Shown in pieces: positions 1-8,770 of a stretch of 53,878 nucleotides of DNA (position 1 is its first letter; every line of letters begins with the position of its first letter). Source of the DNA: Gemmatimonadales bacterium (GTDB taxonomy: Bacteria > Gemmatimonadota > Gemmatimonadetes > Longimicrobiales > Gaopeijiaceae); assembly GCA_007692665.1 (NCBI GenBank), contig REBP01000085.1, positions 1 to 53,878 on the forward strand, written 5' to 3'. Under the pieces are notes generated by a model. That model worked only from the letters and a program-made list of their open reading frames with translations. It was not told the origin of the DNA and made no database searches. The position numbers and the translations under genes are program-made.

Positions 1-1307
1 GCGGCCGACCCCTGGAGGGCCCGCTCGTGCGGAAGGGCCCACTCGTGCGGAAGGGTGAGCCGGAGCAGCGGGATGTCGGATCGGGACGTTTCCAGCGCAT
101 CCGACCCTTCCGACGCATCCGACCTTTCCGACCTTTCATGTGAAACGTGGGGAGGTGGGATGCGGAGGAGGGCTGCCTGCTCCCGCGCGAACGCCCGGGA
201 GGTGAGGAGCCTGGCGGAGGCCTCTTCACTGCCATCGACCACGCGGCTCCTCCCCGTGATGGCCTGTTCCATGGTCTGCCCCAGGAGGGCCGCCCAACGG
301 GCGCCGGCGAGGGGGTCGGCGTGGCCCGCGGCGGCGCCGGCGTGCCCGGGTGCACCCTCGGGCGTGGCTGCCTCCAGCGTCTGGAGCGCCTGGATCACCG
401 CGTGGCCCGATGCCGGACGGAAGTTCGACAGGATGCGGTGGCCCCGGTACTCGCCGGCCACCGGCAGGGCCGGAAGCGCCTCGTAGCCTGCGAGTTCGTC
501 GCGGGTGACGAAGGCGCCCCGCCGCCGCATGTCGGCGTCGATGGAGTCCGCCACCCACCCCCGGTAGAAGACGTCCACCCCCTCGTCGGCCATGGCCTGG
601 AGCGTCCGGGCGAGCTCGGGCTGGCGGAACCGGGTGCCGGCCGGCCAGGGGGAACCGTCGGCCCGGAGGTAGGTGCCGGGAGCCGACTCGGGGGAGTGGA
701 GCCGGAGGTCTTCGGCAGCTCCAGCGAACCGCTCGGCCTCCGGTTCGGGAAGGTCGAAGCCCACGGAGGCAAGACGGATGGCCGGCGCCATGAGACGGGC
801 CATGGGCCAGCTCCCGTGCTCGGCATGCAGACGGGCCAGGGCGGCGGGCACACCGGGGATCGCGACCCGGTCATAGCCCACCGGCGCCACGTTCTCCCGG
901 TAGCTCCGGGGGACCTGGTTCAGCCCATCGATCCCCGAAACCGCTCCATCGGCGGTTCGCACCAGGATGGAAGAGCGCCCCCCGATCCCCGACATGCTCG
1001 GCTCGGTCACCGCCAGCGCCCACGCTGCCGCCACGGCGGCATCGGCGGCGTTGCCGCCCTCGGCCAGCACCCGGGCCCCGACTTCGGACGCCCACACCGA
1101 GGCGGTGGCGACGGCACCGTTTGCCGATCGCACAAGCTGGGCGGCGGGATCGGTCACCGCCGCCTCGGCACCGACCGGGGTCGCGACCTCTCCCCGATCA
1201 GGGGCGCCCGCCGTACACCCGGCCGCCAGCACCAGGGCCAGGAAACCGGGGAACAGGCCACGAAGGACCGGCGATCTCCGGAAGGGGGCAGCGTGGGATG
1301 GACGCAT
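1..1307 (-). CDS. ggt: gamma-glutamyltransferase, N-terminal part (runs off left edge)
   Basis: Reading leftwards from an ATG at 1307 gives about 435 codons with no stop before the window edge. The start has AGGAG seven bases upstream. The first 32 residues form a lipoprotein signal ending in LVLAAGC. The rest follows the gamma-glutamyltransferase large subunit: ASEVGARVLAEGGNAADAAV, then EPSMSGIGG, then VAIPGVPAALARLHAEHGSW, then LARTLQAMADEGVDVFYRGW and a SGHAVIQALQTLE segment. The family cleaves gamma-glutamyl bonds, for example in glutathione, and self-processes at a Thr that lies beyond the edge. The stretch just before the edge (about 45-140) is a Ser/Asp/Glu-rich low-complexity insert close to where the cleavage site should be. 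Being a predicted lipoprotein it would act in the envelope. Family assignment is firm; activity cannot be judged without the catalytic half. Confidence 0.9.
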   Translation of the reverse strand, partial: MRPSHAAPFRRSPVLRGLFPGFLALVLAAGCTAGAPDRGEVATPVGAEAAVTDPAAQLVRSANGAVATASVWASEVGARVLAEGGNAADAAVAAAWALAVTEPSMSGIGGRSSILVRTADGAVSGIDGLNQVPRSYRENVAPVGYDRVAIPGVPAALARLHAEHGSWPMARLMAPAIRLASVGFDLPEPEAERFAGAAEDLRLHSPESAPGTYLRADGSPWPAGTRFRQPELARTLQAMADEGVDVFYRGWVADSIDADMRRRGAFVTRDELAGYEALPALPVAGEYRGHRILSNFRPASGHAVIQALQTLEAATPEGAPGHAGAAAGHADPLAGARWAALLGQTMEQAITGRSRVVDGSEEASARLLTSRAFAREQAALLRIPPPHVSHERSERSDASEGSDALETSRSDIPLLRLTLPHEWALPHERALQGSA

Positions 1308-1388
1308 GGATACACTCCTGTGTACAACGCACGCCGGAACGTGCAGCTTGGGGACCCTGGACCGAGGGGGGTGACATCGGGGTGAGAG

Positions 1389-3281
1389 GTGCGAATCTTT
1401 GTCCTCGGGCCCCCGGTCGCAACCCGACACCTCCGGAGCCGCCCCCACCCCGCCCCCCCAGCCCCTCCCCCCGTGCCCGCTCCAGCGCTCCATGTCTGGC
1501 CCCTTCAGGGGATCCCGCCCCTCCCTCTTCCGCCCCGGGAGGCCCGTCGCCCCTGGCAGGGGGTGGGGGCGGTGACCGGCGGCGGCCTGGTGGCGAGGGT
1601 CACGGTCGACGGTGGACTGCGGGAGGTATCGCGAGAAGGCCGGCGCGGCCGCCCCCGTGCGCTCGCTCTCCCGCCAGTCTTCGGCCACGGAAGCTTCGCC
1701 GGGCCGGCCGACTCCGGACCCGATGCCTTCCTCGTGCCCGGCGGGTGGTCCCGGCCCCTGTCGGAGGGGGAGGAGGAGGAGCGGGGTGTCGTCCTCGACG
1801 CCTTCCCGGTCATCGTGGTCCAGCGCCTGACTTCCGGCGCCTCCCCGACCGTCCTCTCCACCCATCTCCTCGCCCCTGAGGACGTTTCCGCGGAAACGCG
1901 TCGGCGGATCCCGGCCGCCCTCCCGGCCCGGGTCCTCCGGCGCCACGCCCGGGGCGAAGAGGAGGCCGGGCTGGATCTCGGCGACGCGCCGGGGATGGGC
2001 GCAGTCGCCGCGGCGCTGCGAGCCCTCGATGACGCATCGCTTGCGGATCCGGCGGATCCGGGGGATGCGGGGGGCCACCCGGATCCCCTGGGCGATGCGG
2101 AGGACGGATCCCGACTCCCGGCCGTTGTCGCGGGGGCCACGGGGAGTGGGCTCCTCTACCTCGGGGCCACTCAGCTCGTGGAGGTGGCGCTGGGGGCGCT
2201 GGCCGGGGGCCGCTGGCAGCTGGCCGCCCGGATCGTGGATGCAGTCCTGGCAGCCGAGGACGGCCAGGCGAGCCCCGCCGCCCGCCTCCTCCTGGCCACG
2301 CGCTGGGCCGCCTGGACCGGCGAGGTGGAACGGCTTCGCCCCCACGGTGAGGCTCTGGACGCGGCGGCGCGGAGCCTCGTGCCCGCAGGGGTCGTGCCCG
2401 CGGAGCTCGCCCTGCCAGGGGGTGCCCCTGGCATCGATCCGCAGGGGACCGACGACGCCGCCGGGGCCGCCGGGGCCGCCGACCCCGACCTTCCCGCCTC
2501 CTTCCCGTCGACGTCCGCCCTCCTCTCGGACTTCGCCGACGCGGTGGAGCCCCTCGGCGACCGGACCTGGGTTGCGGAACTCCGCCAGCTGGCGCGTCTT
2601 GCCGAGGCGGCACGGGAACGCCGCGGGGCCGCATCCGGGGCCGAGCCCGGGGCCGCATCCGGGGCCGCATCCGGGGCCGAGCCCGGGGCCGTCCCGGCTG
2701 CCCCGGACGTGCGTCCCGTGCGCGGGGTTCGCCTGCCGGTCATCGGCAGCGCCTCCGACCCCGCGGCGCCGGAGACTGTCGACGGACCGGCCCCCCGGCC
2801 CGCATCGGCCCACCTCCCTCCGGTCCGGGCCTTCGCATCCCCCCATCACCCGTCGGTGGCGCCCCGGCGCACCGTTCACGCGGCCCGGCTTGTCCGAAGT
2901 GCGGTGGAGGGGCTGTGCGGCGTGCGCCCCGACGCCGCCTGGGGACGGGTCACGCTGGCCCCGGACCTCCGTGGGCTCCCCGCCGACGATGACGGGGTCC
3001 GGCACCTCGTGGTCCGGGGGATCCGGGTGGGCGACGTGCGCATCGACCTCGCCTGTCGCGTTTCGCGCATGGGCGGTACCTTGCGCGTTTCCCAGGTCGC
3101 CGGGCGCGTGCCCGTGAACGTGGTTTTCGAGCCCTGCCTCCCCATGGGGGCGGTGGAGAGCGTGCGCCTGGGCGACGAATCGGCCGACGTTGAAATCGAA
3201 GTGCTGGAGGACGGAGTTCGACTCCGCTTCCAGTTTCCCCTGGACCCGGAACGGAGAGTGAGCGTTGACGGAGCCCCGTGA
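1389..3281 (+). CDS. uncharacterised protein with glycosidase-like C-terminus
   Basis: A 630-aa reading frame from a GTG; the first 60 residues are Pro/Arg-rich and doubtful, so a start nearer 1570 (GTG before GGGLVARV) is possible. The middle (about residues 245-320) is helical and resembles the alpha/alpha-barrel of six-hairpin glycosidases. The last 130 residues (LVRSAVEGLCGVRPDAAWGR, then HLVVRGIRVGDVRIDL) look like the C-terminal beta domain found after such barrels in glycogen-debranching and GH65/GH78-type enzymes. I cannot find the usual catalytic acid motifs, so I do not assign an activity. An Ala/Gly/Pro repeat sits around residues 413-435. The stop lies inside the start of the antiporter gene, so the two are probably co-translated. 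It is divergent from ggt. Confidence 0.6.
   Translation: MRIFVLGPPVATRHLRSRPHPAPPAPPPVPAPALHVWPLQGIPPLPLPPREARRPWQGVGAVTGGGLVARVTVDGGLREVSREGRRGRPRALALPPVFGHGSFAGPADSGPDAFLVPGGWSRPLSEGEEEERGVVLDAFPVIVVQRLTSGASPTVLSTHLLAPEDVSAETRRRIPAALPARVLRRHARGEEEAGLDLGDAPGMGAVAAALRALDDASLADPADPGDAGGHPDPLGDAEDGSRLPAVVAGATGSGLLYLGATQLVEVALGALAGGRWQLAARIVDAVLAAEDGQASPAARLLLATRWAAWTGEVERLRPHGEALDAAARSLVPAGVVPAELALPGGAPGIDPQGTDDAAGAAGAADPDLPASFPSTSALLSDFADAVEPLGDRTWVAELRQLARLAEAARERRGAASGAEPGAASGAASGAEPGAVPAAPDVRPVRGVRLPVIGSASDPAAPETVDGPAPRPASAHLPPVRAFASPHHPSVAPRRTVHAARLVRSAVEGLCGVRPDAAWGRVTLAPDLRGLPADDDGVRHLVVRGIRVGDVRIDLACRVSRMGGTLRVSQVAGRVPVNVVFEPCLPMGAVESVRLGDESADVEIEVLEDGVRLRFQFPLDPERRVSVDGAP
2625..2690 (+). 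repeat. 12-bp tandem repeat inside coding sequence
   Basis: Five in-frame units alternate between GGGGCCGCATCC and GGGGCCGAGCCC, followed by a partial sixth, encoding an Ala-Ser-Gly/Ala-Glu-Pro-Gly linker. The 12-bp period keeps the frame, so copy number could vary by slippage without breaking the gene. Confidence 0.8.
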
Positions 3282-5025
3282 GCCAAGGAAGGATGCCGAG
3301 CAGCGCGTCGGGCGGGATGCCCGCGAGATCGAACGACGTGGAGAGCGTCTCATCAGCTCGGACCACGACAGTCCCGTCCAGCCCGGCCCCATGGGCGAGC
3401 GACGGGCGGGTCGCCCGGGAGGTCCCCGGACTCCCGACGAAGGCGGGTCGGGTCCCGGTGATCCCCCCGATTCGCCCACCCCGCTCTGGAGGAAATGGGC
3501 CCCCTTCCTCCTGACGGGGCTGGCCATTCTCGTGGCCATGACGCTGACCCCCGAGCTCGACCGCGCCGTGGGCGAGGGGGGGCACTTCGGGTTCGCGTCG
3601 CTCCTTCCGGCGCTCACCACGCTGGTGCTCGTCTTCTTCACCCGCGACGTCGTGAGCTCCCTGTTCCTGGGGATCGTGGTGGCAGGGTTCGTGGTCTCGG
3701 ATGTGAACATCATCCAGGGCTTCCTGATCCCCTCCATCGGGTCGTCGTCCTTCGCGGTGATCCTCCTGGTGTACCTGTGGGCGCTGGGCGGGCTCATCGG
3801 GATCTGGACGCGGACCGGCGGGGCGCGGACCTTCGCCCGGTGGGCGGCAGCGAAAGTGGTGCGGGGCCCGAAATCCGCCAAGGTCTTCGCCTGGCTCATG
3901 GGGGTGACCTTCCACCAGGGCGGCACGATCTCGACGGTGCTGGCCGGCACCACCGTGAAGGCGGTGACCGACGAACAGCGGGTGTCGCACGAGGAACTCA
4001 CGTACATCGTGGACTCCACCGCCTCGCCGGTGGCCACCGTGATCCCCCTGAACGCCTGGCCCCTCTACGTGGCGGGGCTCCTGGTGGGGACGATCCCCAT
4101 CTTCGCCACCGAACAGGAGGTGGTCTCGTTCTTCTTCCGCTCGATCCCCTTCAACTTCTACGGGATCTTCGCGGTCATCATGACGCTCCTCTTCGCGCTG
4201 GAACTCCTCCCCTGGGAGGGGAAGCGCATGCGGAAGGCGCGGAAGCGCTCCCGCGAGACGGGGCTCCTGGACCGGCCCGACTCCGAGCCGCTGGCCGCCG
4301 CCGAACTCTCCCGCATGAAGATCCCCGCCGGGTACCGCCCGGGTCTGGAGGACTTCATGATTCCCCTCCTGGTCCTGGTGGGGGTGGCCATGACCGGCGT
4401 CATCGGGCCCCTGATCCCGGCCATCCAGCAGGGGAACCTCGAGATCTTCCTGTCGGGGATCTCCGTGCCCATCGCCGAGGCCTTCGGGCTGGCGGTGCTG
4501 GCGGCCATGCTCCTCGCCATCGTGAAGGGAATGGAGCTGAAGGAGGTCATCGACGGCTTCGTGGACGGGTGCAAGGGGGTGACCATCGGCGCCATCATCC
4601 TGGCGCTGGCCGTGACGCTGGGAACGGTGTCGCGGGAGCTGGGCACCGCCAATTTCGTCGTGGAGACCACCGCCGAACTCGTGAACCCGGTATTCCTGCC
4701 GGCCCTCTTCATGCTGATCTGCATGGTGGTGGCCTTCTCCATCGGGTCCTCGTGGGGCACGTACGCCGTCGTCTTCCCGCTGGCCATGCCCCTGGCGTAT
4801 GCCATCAACCCGGATCCCTTCTACCTCTCGCTGGCCTTCGGGGCGGTGCTGGGCGGGGCGGTGTTCGGAGACCAGTGCTCACCGATTTCCGACACGACGA
4901 TCCTGGCGTCGCTGGCCTGCGGGTGCGACGTCATGGACCACGTCCTGACGCAGCTGCCGCTGGCGGTGGCGGCGGCGGCGGTGGGCGCCACGCTCTCGAC
5001 GCTGCTGGCCATGACCGTGATGTAG
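3265..5025 (+). CDS. nhaC: NhaC-family Na+/H+ antiporter
   Basis: 586 aa if read from TTG at 3265, which has GGAGAG upstream and overlaps the previous gene by 17 bases. An ATG at 3391 is an alternative that removes most of a hydrophilic tail of about 70 residues. About eleven hydrophobic segments follow from residue 75. Family marks are the internal SIGSSWGTYAVVFPLAMP stretch and GAVFGDQCSPISDTT near the C-terminus, typical of NhaC-type antiporters of the ion transporter superfamily. FHQGGTISTVLAG around residue 215 is the matching motif in the first half. Expected role: exchange of sodium for protons, or a related ion or organic-acid exchange, in the inner membrane. Substrate is not decided by sequence. 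Confidence 0.85.
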   Translation: MTEPREPRKDAEQRVGRDAREIERRGERLISSDHDSPVQPGPMGERRAGRPGGPRTPDEGGSGPGDPPDSPTPLWRKWAPFLLTGLAILVAMTLTPELDRAVGEGGHFGFASLLPALTTLVLVFFTRDVVSSLFLGIVVAGFVVSDVNIIQGFLIPSIGSSSFAVILLVYLWALGGLIGIWTRTGGARTFARWAAAKVVRGPKSAKVFAWLMGVTFHQGGTISTVLAGTTVKAVTDEQRVSHEELTYIVDSTASPVATVIPLNAWPLYVAGLLVGTIPIFATEQEVVSFFFRSIPFNFYGIFAVIMTLLFALELLPWEGKRMRKARKRSRETGLLDRPDSEPLAAAELSRMKIPAGYRPGLEDFMIPLLVLVGVAMTGVIGPLIPAIQQGNLEIFLSGISVPIAEAFGLAVLAAMLLAIVKGMELKEVIDGFVDGCKGVTIGAIILALAVTLGTVSRELGTANFVVETTAELVNPVFLPALFMLICMVVAFSIGSSWGTYAVVFPLAMPLAYAINPDPFYLSLAFGAVLGGAVFGDQCSPISDTTILASLACGCDVMDHVLTQLPLAVAAAAVGATLSTLLAMTVM

Positions 5026-5049
5026 GGCGGGCAGGCGGCGGCTTCGGAT

Positions 5050-7170
5050 TCAGCGCTCGTCCAGGAGGCGGCACCCTTCCATCAGGAGCGACTCCAGCGA
5101 GTCATGAATGGTGGCCGGCGGGAAGTCGGACTCGGGGTGCACGGTGAACTCCCCGTCCTCCTCCCAGGCGATGATCCGGTAGATCGCTTCCGGGCCGGTG
5201 CGGGAGCCGGCCACGGCGTGGACCGGCCGACCCCGCTCGAGGTAGAGCACGGCCTCCTCTCCGTCCGTGGGGCGAGCCAGTTCCACCCGGACCGACTTGA
5301 GGCCGTGCCCCAGGGCCTGGGCCAGATCCAGGAAGGAAAAGGCCTCGAAGGTGGCGGAGAAGTCCCCGCCCCGGGCCCGGAACGCCGAACGGACCCGGGA
5401 CCGCGAAGCGATGGCCCGCGAAACCCTTGCCGCCACCAGGTCGAAGTCGTGGGGCGGGCTGAACACGTCGTCGAACCCCACGTCCAGGAGACCCAGGGTG
5501 ACCGCAGGGTCGGCGGAGTCGGTGACCACGTAGAGGAGCAGGGCCGCGTCCAGCTTGGCGACCCGGGCAAAGTGGTCCACGTGCCCTGGCACGGCGGCCT
5601 GGTCGACGAGGATTGCCGCCGGGGGCCGTCGCTCCGCCATGGCCTGGGCGTCCATGAGGTCGCGGGTGACCACCGGCCGAAGCTCGGCGCGGGCCAGCCG
5701 CGAGCCCAGTTCGACCACGCGCTCTCCTCCCACCAGGAGGACCTGGGCCACCTCGCCGACATCGCCCGACGCCCGCCGATCCTCGATGACCCGGAGGAAC
5801 TTCTCCACCAGATCCAGCGAGGCGAGGCGGGTTGCCGCCTGCCTCAGCACCGTCCGCATCTGGAGGGCGGCGTCGCCCTCGGTGGACTCGCCGGCGGGGG
5901 CGAGAATGTGGTGGAACCAGACCAGCGAGAGGATCTGTGCCGCGCGTACCACCTCGGGGTTCACCCGTCCCGGCGGCTCCGGCGTCCGGGCGCCGAGAAA
6001 GAGCGCAAGCGCCGCATCGAGGACTCCCTCCACGGGCCACGGGAAGCGGAGGCGGACCGCCAGCTCGCGTGACGCCGGGAACCCCTCGAAGGGACCCCGG
6101 ACTCCCGACGCCCCCGGCACCGCCCCGGGTGGGCGGGGGGGGACCAGGAGGTGGATCGCCAGGTGGAGCCCGTCGGATACCACGACCGGGAGCCCCTCGA
6201 TGCGGGCAAGCGCCTCGGCATCCCTCGCCAGGAGGCCGTAGGGGGGTGGCGTCTCCCGGTCCCGGGTGCGGGTATCGGCGAGGGCCTCGACCATGGCGCG
6301 AAGCGAGCGGATCAGTTCGCGATACGGGACCGGGTTCGCCAGCAGCGCCTCGCTCACCGATGGGAAGACGCCGACCTGTCGGGGGAGGGCGGGAAGCTTC
6401 CCGCCGCGCGCCCACATCCGGAAGGACTCGTCGCGCTCCGCATCCACGAGGACCGCCTCGAAGTCGCCGCCCCGGAGCGCCGCTGCCACCTCGTCGAACC
6501 CATCGGCCACCACGAGGTCCCACCCCTCCCGGGCAAAGATCGCCGGCAGGAAGCTGCGCCGCTGAGCCCCCGGCGTGACCATGAGGACCCTGCGGCGGGT
6601 GGTTTCCGATTCCTTCAGGCCCCCTTCCGCCTCCCCTCCCTCCGCGTCCCCGCCGGGTGGGGCGAAGAGCTCCGGAAGGTGGACACCGCCCTCGGAGGTG
6701 GCAGTGCGGTCATCTGCAGACCCGAGGAGCGCCGCCCGGACCCTTCGCATCTCATCGTCGGGAACGAGCACGAGCTCCATCTCCGACGCGGCAAAGGCCT
6801 CCCTCAGGGCGTCCAGGGAGTCCGAATCGGCGGGATCGTTCAGTCCGACCCTGAGCCTTCCCGCGTCGGCATCCCATGCCAGGGGGATCATGAGTCCGCC
6901 GTGGCGCCCCGCGGGGGGAATCCGCTCCACCAGGTCCGCGGGCACGTCGGTGGCAGCAAGGTGCTGCCAGGGGAGGCCGAACTGCCGGCTCAGGGCCTCC
7001 ATGAGCTGGCGCCGGCTCAGGTACCCGAGTTCGACCAGGTTCTCTCCCAGCCGCCCCCCGTGGGAGCGCTGGCGCTTGAGGGCGGTCCGGACCTCGGAGT
7101 CGGTGGCGTATCCCAGGTCATGGAGGACCTGGTCGAGGCGGACCGTGGCGGCCCGTTTCCCCCCGTTCAT
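5050..7170 (-). CDS. MshEN/T2SSE-N, double receiver-like, PATAN-domain protein
   Basis: 706 aa from ATG at 7170, which overlaps the pilT stop as ATGA. Residues 11-34 and 40-63 are two 24-residue motifs separated by five residues; the second starts RLGENLVELGYLSRRQ and ends EALSRQ. This 24-5-24 layout is the known c-di-GMP-binding MshEN pattern; in motif 1 the Gly of RLG is Asp. Residues 75-150 continue as a type II secretion ATPase N-terminal domain, but no ATPase follows. Instead there are a receiver-like domain (about 187-275, EAVLVDAERDE), a helical region, a second receiver-like domain (about 455-580, AAILVDQAAVPG) and a C-terminal PATAN/DUF4388 domain (about 595-700). Likely a cytoplasmic adaptor coupling c-di-GMP and phospho-signals to the pilus motor next door. 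The domains are seen; the role is inferred. Confidence 0.8.
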   Translation of the reverse strand: MNGGKRAATVRLDQVLHDLGYATDSEVRTALKRQRSHGGRLGENLVELGYLSRRQLMEALSRQFGLPWQHLAATDVPADLVERIPPAGRHGGLMIPLAWDADAGRLRVGLNDPADSDSLDALREAFAASEMELVLVPDDEMRRVRAALLGSADDRTATSEGGVHLPELFAPPGGDAEGGEAEGGLKESETTRRRVLMVTPGAQRRSFLPAIFAREGWDLVVADGFDEVAAALRGGDFEAVLVDAERDESFRMWARGGKLPALPRQVGVFPSVSEALLANPVPYRELIRSLRAMVEALADTRTRDRETPPPYGLLARDAEALARIEGLPVVVSDGLHLAIHLLVPPRPPGAVPGASGVRGPFEGFPASRELAVRLRFPWPVEGVLDAALALFLGARTPEPPGRVNPEVVRAAQILSLVWFHHILAPAGESTEGDAALQMRTVLRQAATRLASLDLVEKFLRVIEDRRASGDVGEVAQVLLVGGERVVELGSRLARAELRPVVTRDLMDAQAMAERRPPAAILVDQAAVPGHVDHFARVAKLDAALLLYVVTDSADPAVTLGLLDVGFDDVFSPPHDFDLVAARVSRAIASRSRVRSAFRARGGDFSATFEAFSFLDLAQALGHGLKSVRVELARPTDGEEAVLYLERGRPVHAVAGSRTGPEAIYRIIAWEEDGEFTVHPESDFPPATIHDSLESLLMEGCRLLDER

Positions 7171-8216
7171 GCCCCGAATCGACCGGCTCCGCCCCCGGCG
7201 GCGGCAAGGAAGGGCTGGGGCTCGGCGGCGAAGCGCGCGGCCTCGGCCGGCTCGACGATGCCCTGCTCCACCAGCTCCTTCAGGTGCTGGTCCATCAGGT
7301 TCATGCCGTCGCGGCGACCGGTCGTGATGACGTTGTTCACCTGGTGGTTCTTCCCCTCGCGAATGAGGTTCCGCACCGCACCGGTGGCCACCAGGATCTC
7401 GAGGGCCGCGACCCGCCCGGGACCGTCGGCCCGGCGGAGGAGCTGCTGCGAACACACGCCGAGCAGGACCTCCGAGAGCCCGAGTCGCACCGCGGACTGC
7501 TGTTCGGCGGGGAAGGCGTCGGAAATGCGACTGATGGTCTGGGCTGCCGAGCGGGTGTGCAGGGTCCCGAGAACGAGGAGCCCGAGCTCGGCGGCGGTAA
7601 GCGCCAGCGAGATGGTTTCCAGGTCCCGCATCTCCCCCACCAGGATCACGTTCGGGTCCTCGCGCAGGGCGCCCCGGAGGGCGTCGGCGAAGCTCCGGGA
7701 GTGCTCCCCGATCTGGCGCTGGTTGATGAGGCACTGCTTGTTCGTGTGGATGAACTCGAGCGGGTCCTCGAGGGTGATGATGTGGTACTTCATCTGCTCG
7801 TTGAGGTAGTCCACCATGGCGGCCAGCGTCGTGGACTTGCCCGAGTTCGTGGGGCCCGTGACCAGGAAGAGGCCGGAGCGCTGCTGGAGCAGGGTCTTCA
7901 GGATCGGGGGAAACCCGAGGGAATCCAGGCTCGGGACCTCGTGGGGGATGATCCGGATGGCGGCGGCCATCCCCGGGAACTTCTTGTACACGTTGATGCG
8001 GAAGCGGGCCACCCCCTCGAGGGTGTACGCGCAGTCCAGCTCTCCGGCCGATTCGAAAAGCGCCACCTGGGTGTCGCTCAGGAGCTCGTACACGAGCAGG
8101 CGCACCTCGTCGCCGGTGAGCGGCCGATGGCGGGCCTTCTCCAGCACGCCGTTGATGCGGAGCATGGGGACGCACCCCGTGCTCAGATGGAGGTCCGAGG
8201 CCCCCGCCTGCTGCAT
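7167..8216 (-). CDS. pilT: PilT-type twitching motility ATPase
   Basis: 349 aa. GASDLHLS opens the N-terminal domain; Walker A is GPTNSGKST (Asn where most PilT have Gly), the Asp box is IITLEDPLEFIH, Walker B region is ILVGEMRDLETI, and the His box is LGTLHTRSA. PilT hexamers drive type IV pilus retraction at the inner membrane base. The ATG at 8216 leaves the N-terminus a few residues short of typical PilT. In-frame codons upstream read LARVDAFLEI, which looks like the missing helix but offers only a CTG as start, so the true start is uncertain. The stop overlaps the start of the next gene by four bases, and a 77-aa gene lies 99 bases upstream on the same strand. No pilus structural genes are in the window. 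Confidence 0.92.
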   Translation of the reverse strand: MQQAGASDLHLSTGCVPMLRINGVLEKARHRPLTGDEVRLLVYELLSDTQVALFESAGELDCAYTLEGVARFRINVYKKFPGMAAAIRIIPHEVPSLDSLGFPPILKTLLQQRSGLFLVTGPTNSGKSTTLAAMVDYLNEQMKYHIITLEDPLEFIHTNKQCLINQRQIGEHSRSFADALRGALREDPNVILVGEMRDLETISLALTAAELGLLVLGTLHTRSAAQTISRISDAFPAEQQSAVRLGLSEVLLGVCSQQLLRRADGPGRVAALEILVATGAVRNLIREGKNHQVNNVITTGRRDGMNLMDQHLKELVEQGIVEPAEAARFAAEPQPFLAAAGGGAGRFGA

Positions 8217-8315
8217 GATCTCGAGGAATGCGTCGACTCTGGCCAGCGACCGAGTTCCCGGTTGCCCGCGCGGGATGCGTGGCGGGGAGGCCCCCCGGGG
8301 AGGAGAGCCTCGAGG

Positions 8316-8549
8316 CTACTTCTTGCGGCGCGACTTCCTGGCGCGGGAAGCCGCGACCGTTTCGGCGTCGAGGAAGCCCTTGGCCACCAGCAGGTCCTGG
8401 AGGCGGTATCCCCGGTCAGGTACCGGGGTGCGGCTCACCTCCCGCGCCAGTTCGATGCGCTCGGCTTCGTCGATCTGGTCAAGCAATGCGATGGGGGCGC
8501 CGTAGCGAAGCAGGATTCGCTTGGCATCCACCGCGACGGAATCTTCCAC
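8316..8549 (-). CDS. small protein with one MshEN-like half motif
   Basis: 77 aa from GTG at 8549, with GGGAGGG about five bases upstream, so translation is well supported. I recognise no named family. Residues 49-72 (RLQDLLVAKGFL, then ETVAASRARK) fit the spacing of one 24-residue MshEN half motif (RLGxxLxxxGxxxxxxLxxAL), with Gln for Gly. Residues 10-40 are helical (KRILLRYGAPIALLDQID). The tail is a Lys/Arg cluster. It is first in the apparent operon with pilT and the MshEN/PATAN protein, so a role in pilus-motor control is a reasonable guess and no more. Confidence 0.6.
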   Translation of the reverse strand: MEDSVAVDAKRILLRYGAPIALLDQIDEAERIELAREVSRTPVPDRGYRLQDLLVAKGFLDAETVAASRARKSRRKK

Positions 8550-8602
8550 TATACCCTCCCGGGTCCGGGCTGGAACGGGTTCGGCTACGGAAGCGGACGT
8601 TC

Positions 8603-8624
8603 GTCACAGCGAAAACGTGTCACA
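8603..8624. promoter_or_regulatory. possible regulator site, spaced GTCACA repeats
   Basis: In the divergent gap between the pilT operon and the DtxR-like gene, GTCACA occurs at 8603-8608 and 8619-8624, 16 bp apart, in a locally A+T-richer stretch (8610-8640). Read on the other strand each half is TGTGAC. This could be an operator, but nothing ties it to a particular regulator. Confidence 0.25.
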
Positions 8625-8770
8625 AACCCTGAATTTAGCGGGGAACTGAATCCTTGGAAACATCTGGCGGCAGAGGGTGGCCGAACCGTCGCCTCGACCC
8701 CCGATGCCGCTCCCGATACATTCTGCGGGTCCGGATCCGATTCCGGCCCGTCTCCCACCTCGGCCCTGCC

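Noticed and set aside
147-1385. Plus-strand open frame of 412 codons over the left edge
   Set aside because: It is the antisense of the gamma-glutamyltransferase frame, is Gly/Pro/Arg-rich, has no ribosome site and matches nothing known.
7171-8175. Apparent N-terminal extension of the MshEN protein, giving 1041 codons
   Set aside because: The upstream part is the wrong frame of pilT. The proper start at 7170 has the ATGA overlap and a normal domain order.
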